A stretch of 64,000 nucleotides of DNA, taken from the NCBI GenBank assembly GCA_030765055.1, contig JAUKNK010000057.1:2240001-2304000 (forward strand), read 5' to 3'. Below, piece by piece: positions 47,916-61,400 of this stretch. Made by a program: the position numbers and the translations under genes. Within the stretch, counting starts at the first letter, position 1. Each line of letters starts with the position of its first letter. The stretch is from Mantis religiosa. Its lineage: Eukaryota > Arthropoda > Insecta > Mantodea > Mantidae. The notes beneath the pieces are model-generated. The model was not told where the DNA came from. It did no database searches and worked only from the letters and a program-made list of their open reading frames with translations.

Positions 47916-49440
47916 TAAGAACAATTAATTTCCAATAATAAGATTGTATTCAAATGTACATTCACTTTTATTTTTACTTGTGACATCATTTCTCATTGCC
48001 TCAAGCATATTTTAACATTTACAATAAATTAATTTTAAATTCACTTATAATTCATTATTTAAACTGCTATTTTATGTTTTATCATCTCAATTATTATACA
48101 CTGCCAGTATCCTTACACATTACAGTATTGCTAATTTATAACAAGAAAATGTGTTGGCAACATCTCTATATTTTGGCATTTTCAACACTCCGCAGTTGGC
48201 AACAGTTAGTTTCCGTCAGTCTATACCAAAAGTCTACGCCGTCTTTCTGAAGACGGCAAAGCAATTAGAGTAAAGCAATTACATTTAGCAATATATTGAG
48301 AATTTACGAGTATCACATTTAACATGAGCTAGCTACGTCACAGCCTTACTGTTACTAACAGAACCCTAACCACTTTCATATAACCATGGATGAAGTTGCC
48401 TCAACTCTCTCCCATATAAACCAGACAAATATTACTGGTAGTGAACCGCCGTCCTTCACTGCTCTTTGAATGCGAGTACACGCGAGAATAACCTAATAGA
48501 CCTACTTGTACCTCTTAAGGCATTCTCTATATAACATATGTACTTATAAACCATACGAGATTTTGTATCACTTTGTGATTATACAGAGCAACACATAGAA
48601 AGTTAATTTTATATCAAATTAGGTTAAAAGAACTGATGTATCATACCTGTTACTCTTCCTTATTTCCTGTACATACACAAAAACAACTCGTGGATCTGTA
48701 CAATTCAAAAGAACGTCTGCTCTGATTGCTTCTTACCACCGCTTGCTGTTCGGTTCTTTCGAATTCCTGTACTACCAAATTCACATCTGACATTGAGTTT
48801 AATTAGTTATTAGTAAGTTAACTTTACTTAAAACGTAACAATAAATACTGAATATAAAATAATTACAATATCTCAAAAGCAATAAACAATGGAGGCTTGA
48901 CCATTGCAGTTAATGTTGTGTAAACTTTGTATTTTCACTGCCAACATGATCCAACTTCGTATACATTCATGAGTGGAGTCACGCGTCATATTTTAGTACA
49001 GTAAGGAATTGAATTAAACAGTGAAAAAAAGCTTGCAATTAGAAATTCGTAGCACAAGCAATAATGCAGGTAACAGTCTTTATTTATAGACCATTTTGAA
49101 AGTCCACACCTTCATCTAGCATCTGCAAATTTTTAATTTAAATGAAAACCACATTTGGTTAGGCGGCTTTCTATTTCTGATTTTGTATTATTGTGCCTTT
49201 ATTTTGCATTTTAATATATTTTATAACATTTCTAAAATTATTTTTGTGTTATAATTTATAATATTACTAATTTTAATATGTTCATGCGGTCCTTTGTATA
49301 ATAATAGTAGTAACTTGTCATTTGCGTTCTTATTAATACTGCAACCAATTAGCACTTGTTCTTTGTTACCTACATATGTATCTTTCCACTAATATAATAT
49401 GGATCATACCGTTTTATTTTCATTTTGTACACTAGTGAGG

Positions 49441-51122
49441 GAGTTAAAGTTCTTCGTAGTGTAATATGGAAGATGCCTTACAGATCTTTACTAGCAGAAA
49501 CATTCATTTAAAGCAACCTAATGTTACTGATACCTTGTCACTTGTTGCAGACTCACAAAGTGATACAGAAACTTTGTGTAGGTTACACGTATGATGTGTA
49601 GGAGTGTTCTGTGTGGCATAAATTGTGAAATTAACTATTTTACTGTTGATGCCGCACAAACTTCCGTATCCTACGACTGTGGTTTGTGTCTCAGAGGTTA
49701 AGGGCGACAGTAAACTTTAATATTTGTTTGTAATGAACCCTGAAGAGCAAAATTATCGCATGTAGAGGCTAAAATTGTGGTAGCGTTTATACGATAATGA
49801 TCCGTGTGTTTCATGGTTGTACTCACGAACGTTTGACGAGTTGTGTTATAGAACACATAATGAACAAACAACTGAGGATCATAAGCCGCAGAGCGTAGCC
49901 GAGCGATGACAAAACGTAGCCAAAATATCAGTGTAGCTAAAACTTAATAATCCTTAACTACTTTTATTAAAGCAAAATGTATCTACTCTAAAATCACTAA
50001 TGTAACTGTTTACGAAGCGTTAGCCATACAGAACTGGAGCGTAATGTATCTTTAGAAGTCTGGGCACTGACAAAACAGAGACTTTAGATACCTTCTTAAT
50101 GACCTGAACGTATATTATTGTACACTTAACTTACATTTTAGGACTCTTCATCAAACCTAGCAATAATGATGATAAAAGCAAATAAACAGCTCCAAAGTTA
50201 TCATTTCATCCTTTGGCAGGTAACTTACACACCAACGCATAAGTCCACATGTTCTCATGTTGTGTTTTAACTCCTTCGTTATACTAACAGCCAATACTAG
50301 CAGATAAATGTCACTTTCTGAATGCTGAGTTTTCTGTCTTTAGCAAGTATGACTTCTCTCTCCCTACAGCAGCCAAGTCTCCTTTGTGCCAGTCGTAAGG
50401 GAACTCAAACTGTTATAATAATGTACTTGTTACAGAGTTACAACAATGATATTAGCATATTACACTATACTGAAAATATAAACTTATTGTTTTTTCCCTA
50501 AAGTAATGAATCTGAATCTGCATAATGATGTGTATCTCAGATACGAGAGACCCTAGTGGTTCACCGGGAACATATATGAGCTGATTGGAAAATTTAATGT
50601 CAGGACGGCAAGTTCGCCATGGTAGCCCAATGGGTAAGAGCGACTGCTGGGAAATCAGGAGATCCATGGTTCAAATCCCTGACATGACATTGAATTTTTT
50701 AGTTTAAAATTAAATTTTATAACTTTGCTTCAAAATGCAGAAAAAATCTAGTCTTCACTAACGCCTTATGTCTGACTGAACCAAACTTCATTTATAAGCA
50801 AACACAAACCCTCAAATTTCTAAATTGATCTTCGCTGCTCTTGTGTATGGAGTTTGCTGTAGACTGCTGACACTTTCTTGTGGAAAGAACAATCCCAAAT
50901 GTACACTATTCATTGAAACCAGACCATTAAGGCAATTTTTACTCTCATATGTGTCTTTAGTGGTGCAAAATTAGTTTGCTTATTTTGTTTCTGTAATTTT
51001 GGTAAGTGTAATTGATAATGAAGCAATGCAATAAGCTGTTGTATAGATAAGGGCATGCTGCCTTTCATTTGTCTTGGGAGAACAGGTATTCTACATTTGA
51101 AGGTCTACTTGCTCAATATTTC
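49441..51122. other. AT-rich spacer before the 33-bp array (copy 3)
   Basis: Equivalent of 1-1682, with a substitution near 49603 and a 2-bp deletion (TGTGTCTTT to TGTCTTT) near 50335 that breaks the 73-codon frame seen in copies 1 and 2. It contains the tRNA-related element at 50540-50696. No gene. Confidence 0.8.
50616..50689 (+). pseudogene. tRNA-like module, GGA anticodon position (copy 3)
   Basis: Identical by eye to 1176-1249, with the T6 run at 50695-50700. Confidence 0.65.
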
Positions 51123-52409
51123 AAAAGTCACTAAAAAGTCACTAGAAAACACGCTAAAAGTCACTAAAAAGTCAATAGAAAACACGCTAGAAGTTACTAA
51201 AGGTCACTAGAAAACACGCTTAAAGTTACTAAAAGTCACCAGAAAACACGCTAAAAGTCACTAAAAAGTCACTAGAAAACACGCTAAAAGTTACCAAAAA
51301 GTCACTAGAAAACACGCTAAAAATTACTAAAAGTCACTAGAAAACACGCTAAAAGTCACTAAAAAGTCACTAGAAAACACCCTAAAAGTTGCTAAAAAGT
51401 CACTAGAAAACCCGCTAAAAGTCACTAAATAGTCACCAGAAAACACGCGAGAAGTTACTAAAAGTCACCAGAAAACACGCTAAAAGTTACTAAAAAGTTA
51501 CTAGAAAACACGCTAAATGTCACTAAAAAGTCACTAGAAAACACGCTTAAAGTTACTAAAAGTCACTAGAAAACACGCTAAAAGTTACTAAAAGTCACGG
51601 GAAAACACGCTAAAAGTCACTAAAAAGTCACTAGAAAACACGCTAAAAGTCACTAAAAAGTCACCAGAAAACACGCTAAAAGTCACTAAAAAGTCACTAG
51701 AAAACAAGCTATAAGTGACCAAAAAGTCACTAGAAAACACGCTAAAAGTCACTAAAAAGTCAATAGAAAACACGCTAAAAGTCACTAAAAAGTCACCAGA
51801 AAACACACTAAAAATTATTAAAAAGTCACCAGAAAACACGCTAAAAGTCACTAAAAAGTCACTAGAAAACACGCTAAAAGTCTCTAAAAAGTCACTAGAA
51901 AACACGGTAAAGGTCACTAAAAGTCACTAGAAAACACGCTAAAAGTCACTAAAAAGTCACCAGAAAACACGCTAAAAGTTACTAAAAAGTCACCAGAAAA
52001 CACGCTAAAAGTCACTAAAAAGTCACTAGAAAACAAGCTAAAAGTTACTAAAAAGTCACTAGAAAACACGCTAAAAGTTACTAAAAGTCACTAGAACACA
52101 CGCTAAAAGTCACTCAAAAGTCACAAGAAAACACGCTGAAAGTTACCAGAAAACACGCTTAAAGTTACTAAAAAGTCACTAGAAAACCCGCTAAAAGTCA
52201 CAAAAAAGTCACTAGAAAACACGCTAAAGTTACTAAAAGTCTCTAGAAAACCCGCTAAAAGTCACTCAAAAGTCACTAGAAAACAAGCTAAAGGTTACTA
52301 AAAGTCACCAGTAAACACTCTAAAGGTTACTAAAAAGTCACTAGAAAACACGCTAAAAGTCACCAAAAAACAGTAGAAAACATGCTAAAAGTTACTAAAA
52401 GTCACTAGA
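51123..52409. repeat. 33-bp minisatellite array (copy 3)
   Basis: Third copy, same 1287-bp length as the others. Confidence 0.97.
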
Positions 52410-55400
52410 CGAGCTCCTAGTTAAACCTAGATGAGCTACTAGGTAGTCCTAGATGAGTTCCTAGATAGTCCTAGACGAGCTCCTAAATAGTCCTAGACGA
52501 GCTCCTAGATAAATCTAGATGAGCTCCTAGATAGTCCTAAATGAACTCCTAGGTAGTCCTAGATGAGCTCCTAGATAGTCCTAGACGAGCTCCTAGATAA
52601 ACCTTTATGAGCTCCTAGATAAACCTAGATGAGCTCCTAGATAAACCTAGATGAGCCCCTAGATAGTATAAATGAGCTCCTAGATAGTCCTAGATGAGCT
52701 CCTAGATTGTCCTAAATGAGCTCCTGGATCGTCCTAGATGAGCTCATAGATAATCCTAGAGGAGCTCCTAGATAGTCCTAGATGAGCTCCTAGATAAACA
52801 GAGATGAGCTCCTAGATAGTCAAAGATGAGCTCCTAGGTAAACATAGATGAGCTCCTAGATATTCCTAGATGAGCTCCTAGATAAACCGAGATGAGCTCC
52901 TAGACAGTCCTAGATGAGCTCCTAGATAAACCTAGATGAGCTCCTAGATAAACCTAGATGAGCTCCTAGATAGTCCTAGATGAGCTCATAGATATTCCTG
53001 GATGAGCTCCTAGATAAACCGAGATGAGCTCCTAGATAGTCCTTGATGAGCTCCTAGACAGTCCTAGATGAGCTCCTAGATAAACCTAGATGAGCTCCTA
53101 GATAGTCCTAGATGATCTCCTAGATAAACCTAGACGAGCTCCTAGATAATCCTAGATGAGCTCCTAGAATTTCCTAGATGAGCTCCTAGATAAACCTAGA
53201 TGAGCTCCTAGATAGTCCTAGATGAGCTCCTAGATAATCGTGGATGAGGTCCTAGATAAAACAAGATGAGCTCCTAGATAAACCTAAATGAAGTCCTAGG
53301 TAAACCCAGATGAGCTCCTAGATAGTCCTAGACGAGCTCCTAGATCACCCTAGATGAGCTCCTAGATAAACCTAGATGAGCTCCTAGATAAACCTAGATC
53401 AGCTCCTATATAAACCTAGATGAGCTACTAGATAGTCCTAGATGAGCTCCTAGATAGTCCTAGATGAGCTCCTAGATAAACCTAGATGAGCTCCTATATA
53501 AACCTAGATGAGCTCATAGATAAACCTAGATCAGCTCCTATATAAACTTAGATGAGCCCCTTGATAAACCTAGATAAGCTCCTAGATAGTCCTAGACGAG
53601 CTCCTAAATAAGCCTAGGTGAGCTACTAGATAGTCCTAGATGAGTTGCCAGATGGTCCTAGATGAGCTCCTAGATAGTCCTAGATGAGTTCCTAGATAAA
53701 CCTATATGAGCTCCTAGATAGTCCTAGATGAGCTCCTAGATAGTCCTAGATGAGCTCCTAGATAAACCTAGATGAGCTCCTATATAAACCTAGATGAGCT
53801 CATAGATAAACCTAGATCAGCTCCTATATAAACCTAGATGAGCTCCTATATAAACTTAGATGAGCCCCTTGATAAACCTAGATGAGCTCCTAGATAGTCC
53901 TAGACGAGCTCCTAAATAAGCCTAGGTGAGCTACTAGATAGTCCTAGATGAGTTGCCAGATGGTCCTAGATGAGCTCCTAGATAGTCCTAGATGAGTTCC
54001 TAGATAAACCTATATGAGCTCCTAGATAGTCCTAGATGAGCTCCTAGATAGTCCTAGATGAGCTCCTAGATAAACCTAGAAGAGCTCCTAGATATTCCTA
54101 GATGAGCTCCTAGATAGTCCTAGTTGAGCTCCTAGATTGTCCTAGACGAGCTCCTAGATAGTCCTAGACGAGCTCCTAGAAAATCATAGATGAGCTCCTA
54201 GGTAATCTTTGGTGAGCTCTTAGATAAACCTAGATGAGCTCCTAGATAATCCTAGATGAGCTCCTAGATATTCCTAGATGAGCTCCTAGATAAACCGAGA
54301 TGAGCTCCTAGATAGTCCTAGATGAGCTCCTAGATAAACCTAGATGAGCTCCTAGATAAACCTTGATAAGTTCATAGATAAACCTAGATGAGCTCCTAGA
54401 TAGTCCCAGATGAGCTCCTAGACAAACCTAGATCAGATCCTAGATAAACCTAGATGAGCTGCTAGATAATCCTAGATGAGCTCATAGATAAACCTATATG
54501 AGCCCCTAGATAGTCCTAGACGAGCTCTTAGATCAACCTAGATGAGCTCCTAGATAGTCCTAGGTGAGCTCCTAGATATTCCTAGACGAGCTCCTAGATA
54601 GTCCTAGATGAGCTCCTAGATAGTGCAAGATGAGCTCCTAGATAGTCCTAGATTATTTCCTAGATAGTCCTAGACGAGCTCCTAGATAGTCCTAGCCGAG
54701 CTCCTAGATAAACCTAGATGAGCTCCTAGATAGTCCTAGATGAGCTCCTAGATAGTCCTAGATGAGCTCCTAGATAAACCTAGATTAGCTCCTAGATAAA
54801 CCTAGATGAGCTCATAGATAAACCTAGATGAGCTCCTAGATAGTCCCAGATGAGCTCCTCGACAAACCTAGATCAGATTCTAGATAAATATAGATGAGCT
54901 GCTAGATAATCCTTGATGAGCTCCTAGATAAACCTTGATGAGCTCCTAGATAGTCCTAGACGAGCTCATAGATCAACCTAGATGAGCTCCTAGATAGTCC
55001 TAGATGAGCTCCTAGTTAGTCCTAGACGAGCTCCTAGATAAACCTAGAAGAGCTACTAGATAGTCCGAGATGAGTTCCTAGATAGTCCCAGATGACCTCC
55101 TAGATAGTCCTAGATGATCTCCTAGATAAACCTAGATGAGCTCCTAGATAGTCCTAGATGAGTTCCTAGATAGTCCTAGACGAGCTCCTAGATAGTCCTA
55201 GATGAGCTCCTAGATAGTCCTAGATGAGCTCCTAGATAGTCCTAGACGAGTGCCTAGATAAACCTAGATAGGCTACTAGATAGTCCTAGATGAGTTCCTA
55301 GATAGTCATAGACGAGCTCCTAGATAGTCCTAGATGAGCTCCTAGATAAACCTAGATGAGCTCCTAGATAGTCCTAGACGAGCTCCTAGATAAACCTAGA

Positions 55401-58400
55401 TGAGCTCCTAGATAGTTCTAGATGAGCTCCTAGATAGTCCTAGATGAGCTTCTACATAGTCCTAGACCAGCTCCTAGATAAACCTTGATGAGCTCCTAGA
55501 TAATCCTAGACGAGCTCCTAGAAAAAACTTAGATGAGCTCCTAGATAGTCCTAGATGAGCTCCTATATAAACCTAGATGAGCTACAAGATAGTTCTAGAT
55601 GAGCTCCTAGATAGTCCTAGATGAGCTCCTAGATAGTCCTAGATGAGCTCCTAGATAAACCTAGATGAGCTCCTAGATAAACCTAGATTAGCTCATAGAT
55701 AAAACTAGATGAGCTCCTAGATAATCCTAGATGAGGTCCTAGATAAACCAAGATGAGCTGCTAGATAAACCTAGATGAGATCCTAGATAAACCTAGATGA
55801 GCTGCTAGATTGTCCAAGACCAGCTCCTAGATAAACCTAGATGAGCTCCTAGATAGTCCTAGACGAGCTCCTAGATCAACCTAGATGAGCTCCTAGATAG
55901 TCCTAGATGAGCTCCTAGATAAACCTAGATGAGCTCCTAGATAGTCCAGGACGAGCTCCTAGATAAACCTAGATGAGCTACTAGATAGTCCTAGATAAGT
56001 TCCTAGATAGTCCTAGATGAGCTCCTAGATAGTCCTAGATGGGCTCCTAGATAAACCTAGATGAGCTCCTAGATATTCCTAGAAGAGCTCCTACATAGTC
56101 CTAGATGAGTTCCTAGATAGTCCTAGACGAGCTCCTAGATAGTCCTAGACGAGCTCCTAGGTAATCCTAGATGAGCTCCTAGATAATCCTAGATGAGCTC
56201 CTAGATAAACCTAAATGAGCTCCTAGATAAACCTAAATGAGCTCCTAGATAGTCCTAGATCAGCTCCTAGATAAACCTAGATGAGCTCCTAGATATTCCT
56301 AGAAGAGCTCCTACAAAGTCCTAGATGAGTTCCTAGATAGTCCTAGACGAGCTCCAAATAGGCCTAGACGAGCTCCTAGATAATCCTAGATGAGCTCCTA
56401 GATAATCATAGATGAGCTCCTAGATAATCCTAGATGAGCTCCTAGATAAACTTAGATGACCTGCTAGATAATCCTAGATGAGCTCCTAGATATTCCTAGA
56501 TGAGCTACTAGATAGTCCTAGATGAGTTGCCAGATAGTCCTAGATGAGCTCCTAGATAGTCCTAGATGAGCTCCTAGATAAACCTATATGAGCTCCTAGA
56601 TAGTCCTAGATGAGCTCCTAGATAGTCCTAGATGAGCTCCTAGATAAACCTAGAAGAGCTCCTAGATATTCCTAGATGAGCTCCTAGATAGTCCTAGTTG
56701 AGCTCCTAGATTGTCCTAGACGAGCTCCTAGATAGTCCTAGACGAGCTCCTAGAAAATCATAGATGAGCTCCTAGGTAATCTTTGGTGAGCTCTTAGATA
56801 AACCTAGATGAGCTCCTAGATAATCCTAGATGAGCTCCTAGATATTCCTAGATGAGCTCCTAGATAAACCGAGATGAGCTCCTAGATAGTCCTAGATGAG
56901 CTCCTAGATAAACCTAGATGAGCTCCTAGATAAACCTAGATAAGTTCATAGATAAACCTAGATGAGCTCCTAGATAGTCACAGATGAGCTCCTAGACAAA
57001 CCTAGATCAGATCCTAGATAAACCTAGATGAGCTGCTAGATAATCCTAGATGAGCTCATAGATAAACCTATATGAGCCCCTAGATAGTCCTAGACCAGCT
57101 CTTAGATCAACCTAGATGAGCTCCTAGATAGTCCTAGATGAGCTCCTAGATATTCCTAGACGAGCTCCTAGATAGTCCTAGATGAGCTCCTAGATAGTGC
57201 AAGATGAGCTCCTAGATAGTCCTAGATTATTTCCTAGATAGTCCTAGACGAGCTCCTAGATAGTCCTAGCCGAGCTCCTAGATAAACCTAGATGAGCTCC
57301 TAGATAGTCCTAGATGAGCTCCTAGATAGTCCTAGATGAGCTCCTAGATAAACCTAGATTAGCTCCTAGATAAACCTAGATGAGCTCATAGATAAACCTA
57401 GATGAGCTCCTAGATAGTCCCAGATGAGCTCCTCGACAAACCTAGATCAGATTCTAGATAAATATAGATGAGCTGCTAGATAATCCTTGATGAGCTCCTA
57501 GATAAACCTAGATGAGCTCCTAGATAGTCCTAGACGAGCTCATAGATCAACCTAGATGAGCTCCTAGATAGTCCTAGATGAGCTCCTAGTTAGTCCTAGA
57601 CGAGCCCCTAGATAAACCTAGAAGAGCTACTAGATAGTCCGAGATGAGTTCCTAGATAGTCCCAGATGACCTCCTAGATAGTCCTAGATGATCTCCTAGA
57701 TAAGCCTAGATGAGCTCCTAGATAGTCCTAGATGAGTTCCTAGATAGTCCTAGACGAGCTCCTAGATAGTCCTAGATGAGCTCCTAGATAGTCCTAGATG
57801 AGCTCCTAGATAGTCCTAGACGAGTGCTTAGATAAACCTAGATAGGCTACTAGATAGTCCTAGATGAGTTCCTAGATAGTCATAGACGAGCTCCTAGATA
57901 GTCCTAGATGAGCTCCTAGATAAACCTAGATGAGCTCCTAGATAGTCCTAGACGAGCTCCTAGATAAACCTAGATGAGCTCCTAGATAGTTCTAGATGAG
58001 CTCCTAGATAGTCCTAGATGAGCTTCTACATAGTCCTAGACGAGCTCCTAGATAAACCTTGATGAGCTCCTAGATAATCCTAGACGAGCTCCTAGAAAAA
58101 ACTTAGATGAGCTCCTAGATAGTCCTAGATGAGCTCCTATATAAACCTAGATGAGCTACAAGATAGTTCTAGATGAGCTCCTAGATAGTCCTAGATGAGC
58201 TCCTAGATAGTCCTAGATGAGCTCCTAGATAAACCTAGATGAGCTCCTAGATAAACCTAGATTAGCTCATAGATAAAACTAGATGAGCTCCTAGATAATC
58301 CTAGATGAGGTCCTAGATAAACCAAGATGAGCTGCTAGATAAACCTAGATGAGATCCTAGATAAACCTAGATGAGCTGCTAGATTGTCCAAGACGAGCTC

Positions 58401-61400
58401 CTAGATAAACCTAGATGAGCTCCTAGATAGTCCTAGACGAGCTCCTAGATCAACCTAGATGAGCTCCTAGATAGTCCTAGATGAGCTCCTAGATAAACCT
58501 AGATGAGCTCCTAGATAGTCCAGGACGAGCTCCTAGATAAACCTAGATGAGCTACTAGATAGTCCTAGATAAGTTCCTAGATAGTCCTAGATGAGCTCCT
58601 AGATAGTCCTAGATGGGCTCCTAGATAAACCTAGATGAGCTCCTAGATATTCCTAGAAGAGCTCCTACATAGTCCTAGATGAGTTCCTAGATAGTCCTAG
58701 ACGAGCTCCTAGATAGTCCTAGACGAGCTCCTAGGTAATCCTAGATGAGCTCCTAGATAATCCTAGATGAGCTCCTAGATAAACCTAAATGAGCTCCTAG
58801 ATAGTCCTAGATCAGCTCCTAGATAAACCTAGATGAGCTCCTAGATATTCCTAGAAGAGCTCCTACAAAGTCCTAGATGAGTTCCTAGATAGTCCTAGAC
58901 GAGCTCCTAGATAGGCCTAGACGAGCTCCTAGATAATCCTAGACGAGCTCCTAGATAATCATAGATGAGCTCCTAGATAAACCTAGATGAGCTCCTAGAT
59001 AAACTTAGATGACCTCCTAGATAATCCTAGATGAGCTCCTAGATATTCCTAGATGAGCTCCTAGATAAACAGAGATGAGCGCCTAGATAGTCCTAGATGA
59101 GCTCCTAGATAAACCTACATGAGCTCATAGATAAATCTACATGAGCTCATAGATAAACCTAGATGAGCTCCTATATAGTCCCAGATGAGCTCATAGACAA
59201 ACCTAGATCAGATCCTAGATAAACCTAGATGAGCTGCTAGATAGTCCCAGATGAGCTCCTAGATAAACCTAGATGAGCCCCTAGATAATCCTAGATGAGC
59301 TCCTAGATATTCCTAGAAGAGCTCCTAGATAAACAGAGATGAGCTCCTAGATACTTAGATGTGCTCCTAGATAATCCTAGATGAGCTCCTAAGTAGTCCT
59401 AGACGAGCTCCTAGATAAACCTAGATGACCTCCTAGATAGTCCTAGACGAGCTCCTAGATAGTCCTACATGAGCTCCTAGATAAACCTAGTTGAGCTCCT
59501 AGATAGTCCTAGACGAGCTCCTAGATAAACCTAGATGAGCTCCTAGATAGTCCTAGACGAGCTCCTAGATAGGCCTAGACGAGCTCCTAGATAATCCTAG
59601 ATGAGCTCCTAGATAATCATAGATGAGCTCCTAGATAATCTTAGATGAGCTAATAGATAAACTTAGATGACCTCCTAGATAATCCTAGATGAGCTCCTAG
59701 ATATTCCTAGATGAGCTCCTAGATAAACAGAGATGAGCGCGTAGATAGTCCTAGATGAGCTCCTAGATAAACCTACATGAGCTCATAGATAAATCTACAT
59801 GTGCTCATAGATAAACCTAGATGAGCTCCTATATAGTCCCAGATAAGCTCCTAGACAAACCTAGATCAGATCCTAGATAAACCTAGATGAGCTGCTAGAT
59901 AGTCCCAGATGAGCTCCTAGATAAACCTAGATGAGCTCCTAGATAATCCTAGATGAGCTCCTAGATATTCCTAGAAGAGCTCCTAGATAAACAGAGATGA
60001 GCTCCTAGATAGTCAGATGTGCTCCTAGATAATCCTAGATGAGCTCCTAAGTAGTCCTAGACGAGCTCCTAGATAAACCTAGATGAGCTCCTAGATAGTC
60101 CTAGACGAGCTCCTAGATAGTCCTACATGAGCTCCTAGATAAACCTAGATGAGCTCCTAGATAGTCCTAGACGAGCTCCTAGATAAACCTAGATGAGCTC
60201 CTATATAGTCCTAGACGAGCTCCTAGATCAACCCAGATGAGCTCCTAGATAGTCCTAGATGAGCTCCTAGATAAAACTAGATGAGCTCCTAGATAGTCCT
60301 AGACGAGCTCCTAGATAGTCCTAGACGAGCTACTAGATAATCCTAGATGAGCTCCTAGATAATCCTAGATGAGCTCCTAGATAGTCCTAGACGAGCTCCT
60401 AGATAAACGTAGATGAGCTCCTAGATAGTCCTAGACGAGCTCCTAGATCAACCTAGATGAGCTCCTAGATAGTCATAGATGAGCTCCTAGATAAACCTAG
60501 ATGAGCTCCTAGATAGTCCTAGACGAGCCCCTGGATAAACCTAAATAAGCTCCTATGTAGTCCTAGATAAGCTCCTAGATAAACCTAGATAAGCTCCTAT
60601 ATAGTCCTAGATGAGCTCCTAGAAAAACCTAGATGAGCTCCTATAAAGTCCTAGATAAGATCCTAGATAAACATAGATGAGCTCCTATATAGTCCTAGAT
60701 AAGCTCCTAGATAAACCTAGATAAGCTCCTAGATAAACCTAGATAAGCTCCTATATAGTCCTAGATAAGCTCCTAGATAAACCTAGATAAGCTCCTAGAT
60801 AGTCCCAGATGAGCTCCTAGACAAACCTAGATCAGATCCTAGATAAACCTAGATGAGCTGCTAGATAGTCCTAGATGAGCTCCTAGATAATCCTAGATGA
60901 GCTCCTAGATAGTCCTAGACGAGCTCCTAGATAAAACTAGATGAGCTCCTAGATAGTCCTAGACGAGCTCCTAGATCAACCTAGATGAGCTCCTAGATAG
61001 TCCTAGATGAGCTCCTAGATAAACCTAGATGAGCTCCTAGATAGTCCTAGACGAGCTCCTAGATAGTCCTAGACGAGCTCCTATATAAACCTAGATGAGC
61101 TCCTAGATAGTCCTAGACGAGCTCCTATATCAACCTAGATGAGCTCCTAGATAGTCCTAGATGAGCTCCTAGATAAACCTAGATGAGCTCGTGGATAGTC
61201 CTAGACGAGCTCGTGGATAGTCCTAGACGAGCTCCTAGATAGTCCTAGACGAGCTCCTAGATAAACCTAGATGAGCTCCTAGATAGTCCTAGCCGAGCTC
61301 CTAGATCAACCTATATGAGCTCCTAGATAGTCCTAGACGAGCTCCTGGATAAACCTAGATGAGCTCCTAGATAGTCCTAGACGAGGTCCTAGATAAACCT

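Larger units (their letters stand above)
24679..49440. repeat. Macrosatellite unit, copy 2
   Basis: Second complete unit, same orientation and order as copy 1. The offset to copy 1 is 24678 at the start of the unit, 24700 at the GC block, 24766 through the GC-rich segment and 24764 in the last AT-rich spacer. I traced these shifts to five array changes (-22 near 29320, +44 near 29600, +22 near 30865, -22 near 33545, +66 near 42300-42365) and one 2-bp loss in a TA run near 47490. Outside the arrays I noticed only a few substitutions, for example at 40675 and 45393. Confidence 0.97.
46847..49440. other. AT-rich spacer at the end of the unit (copy 2)
   Basis: Equivalent of 22081-24678, shorter by 2 bp in a TATATA run near 47490, with substitutions near 48354, 49370 and 49391. 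No gene seen. Confidence 0.75.
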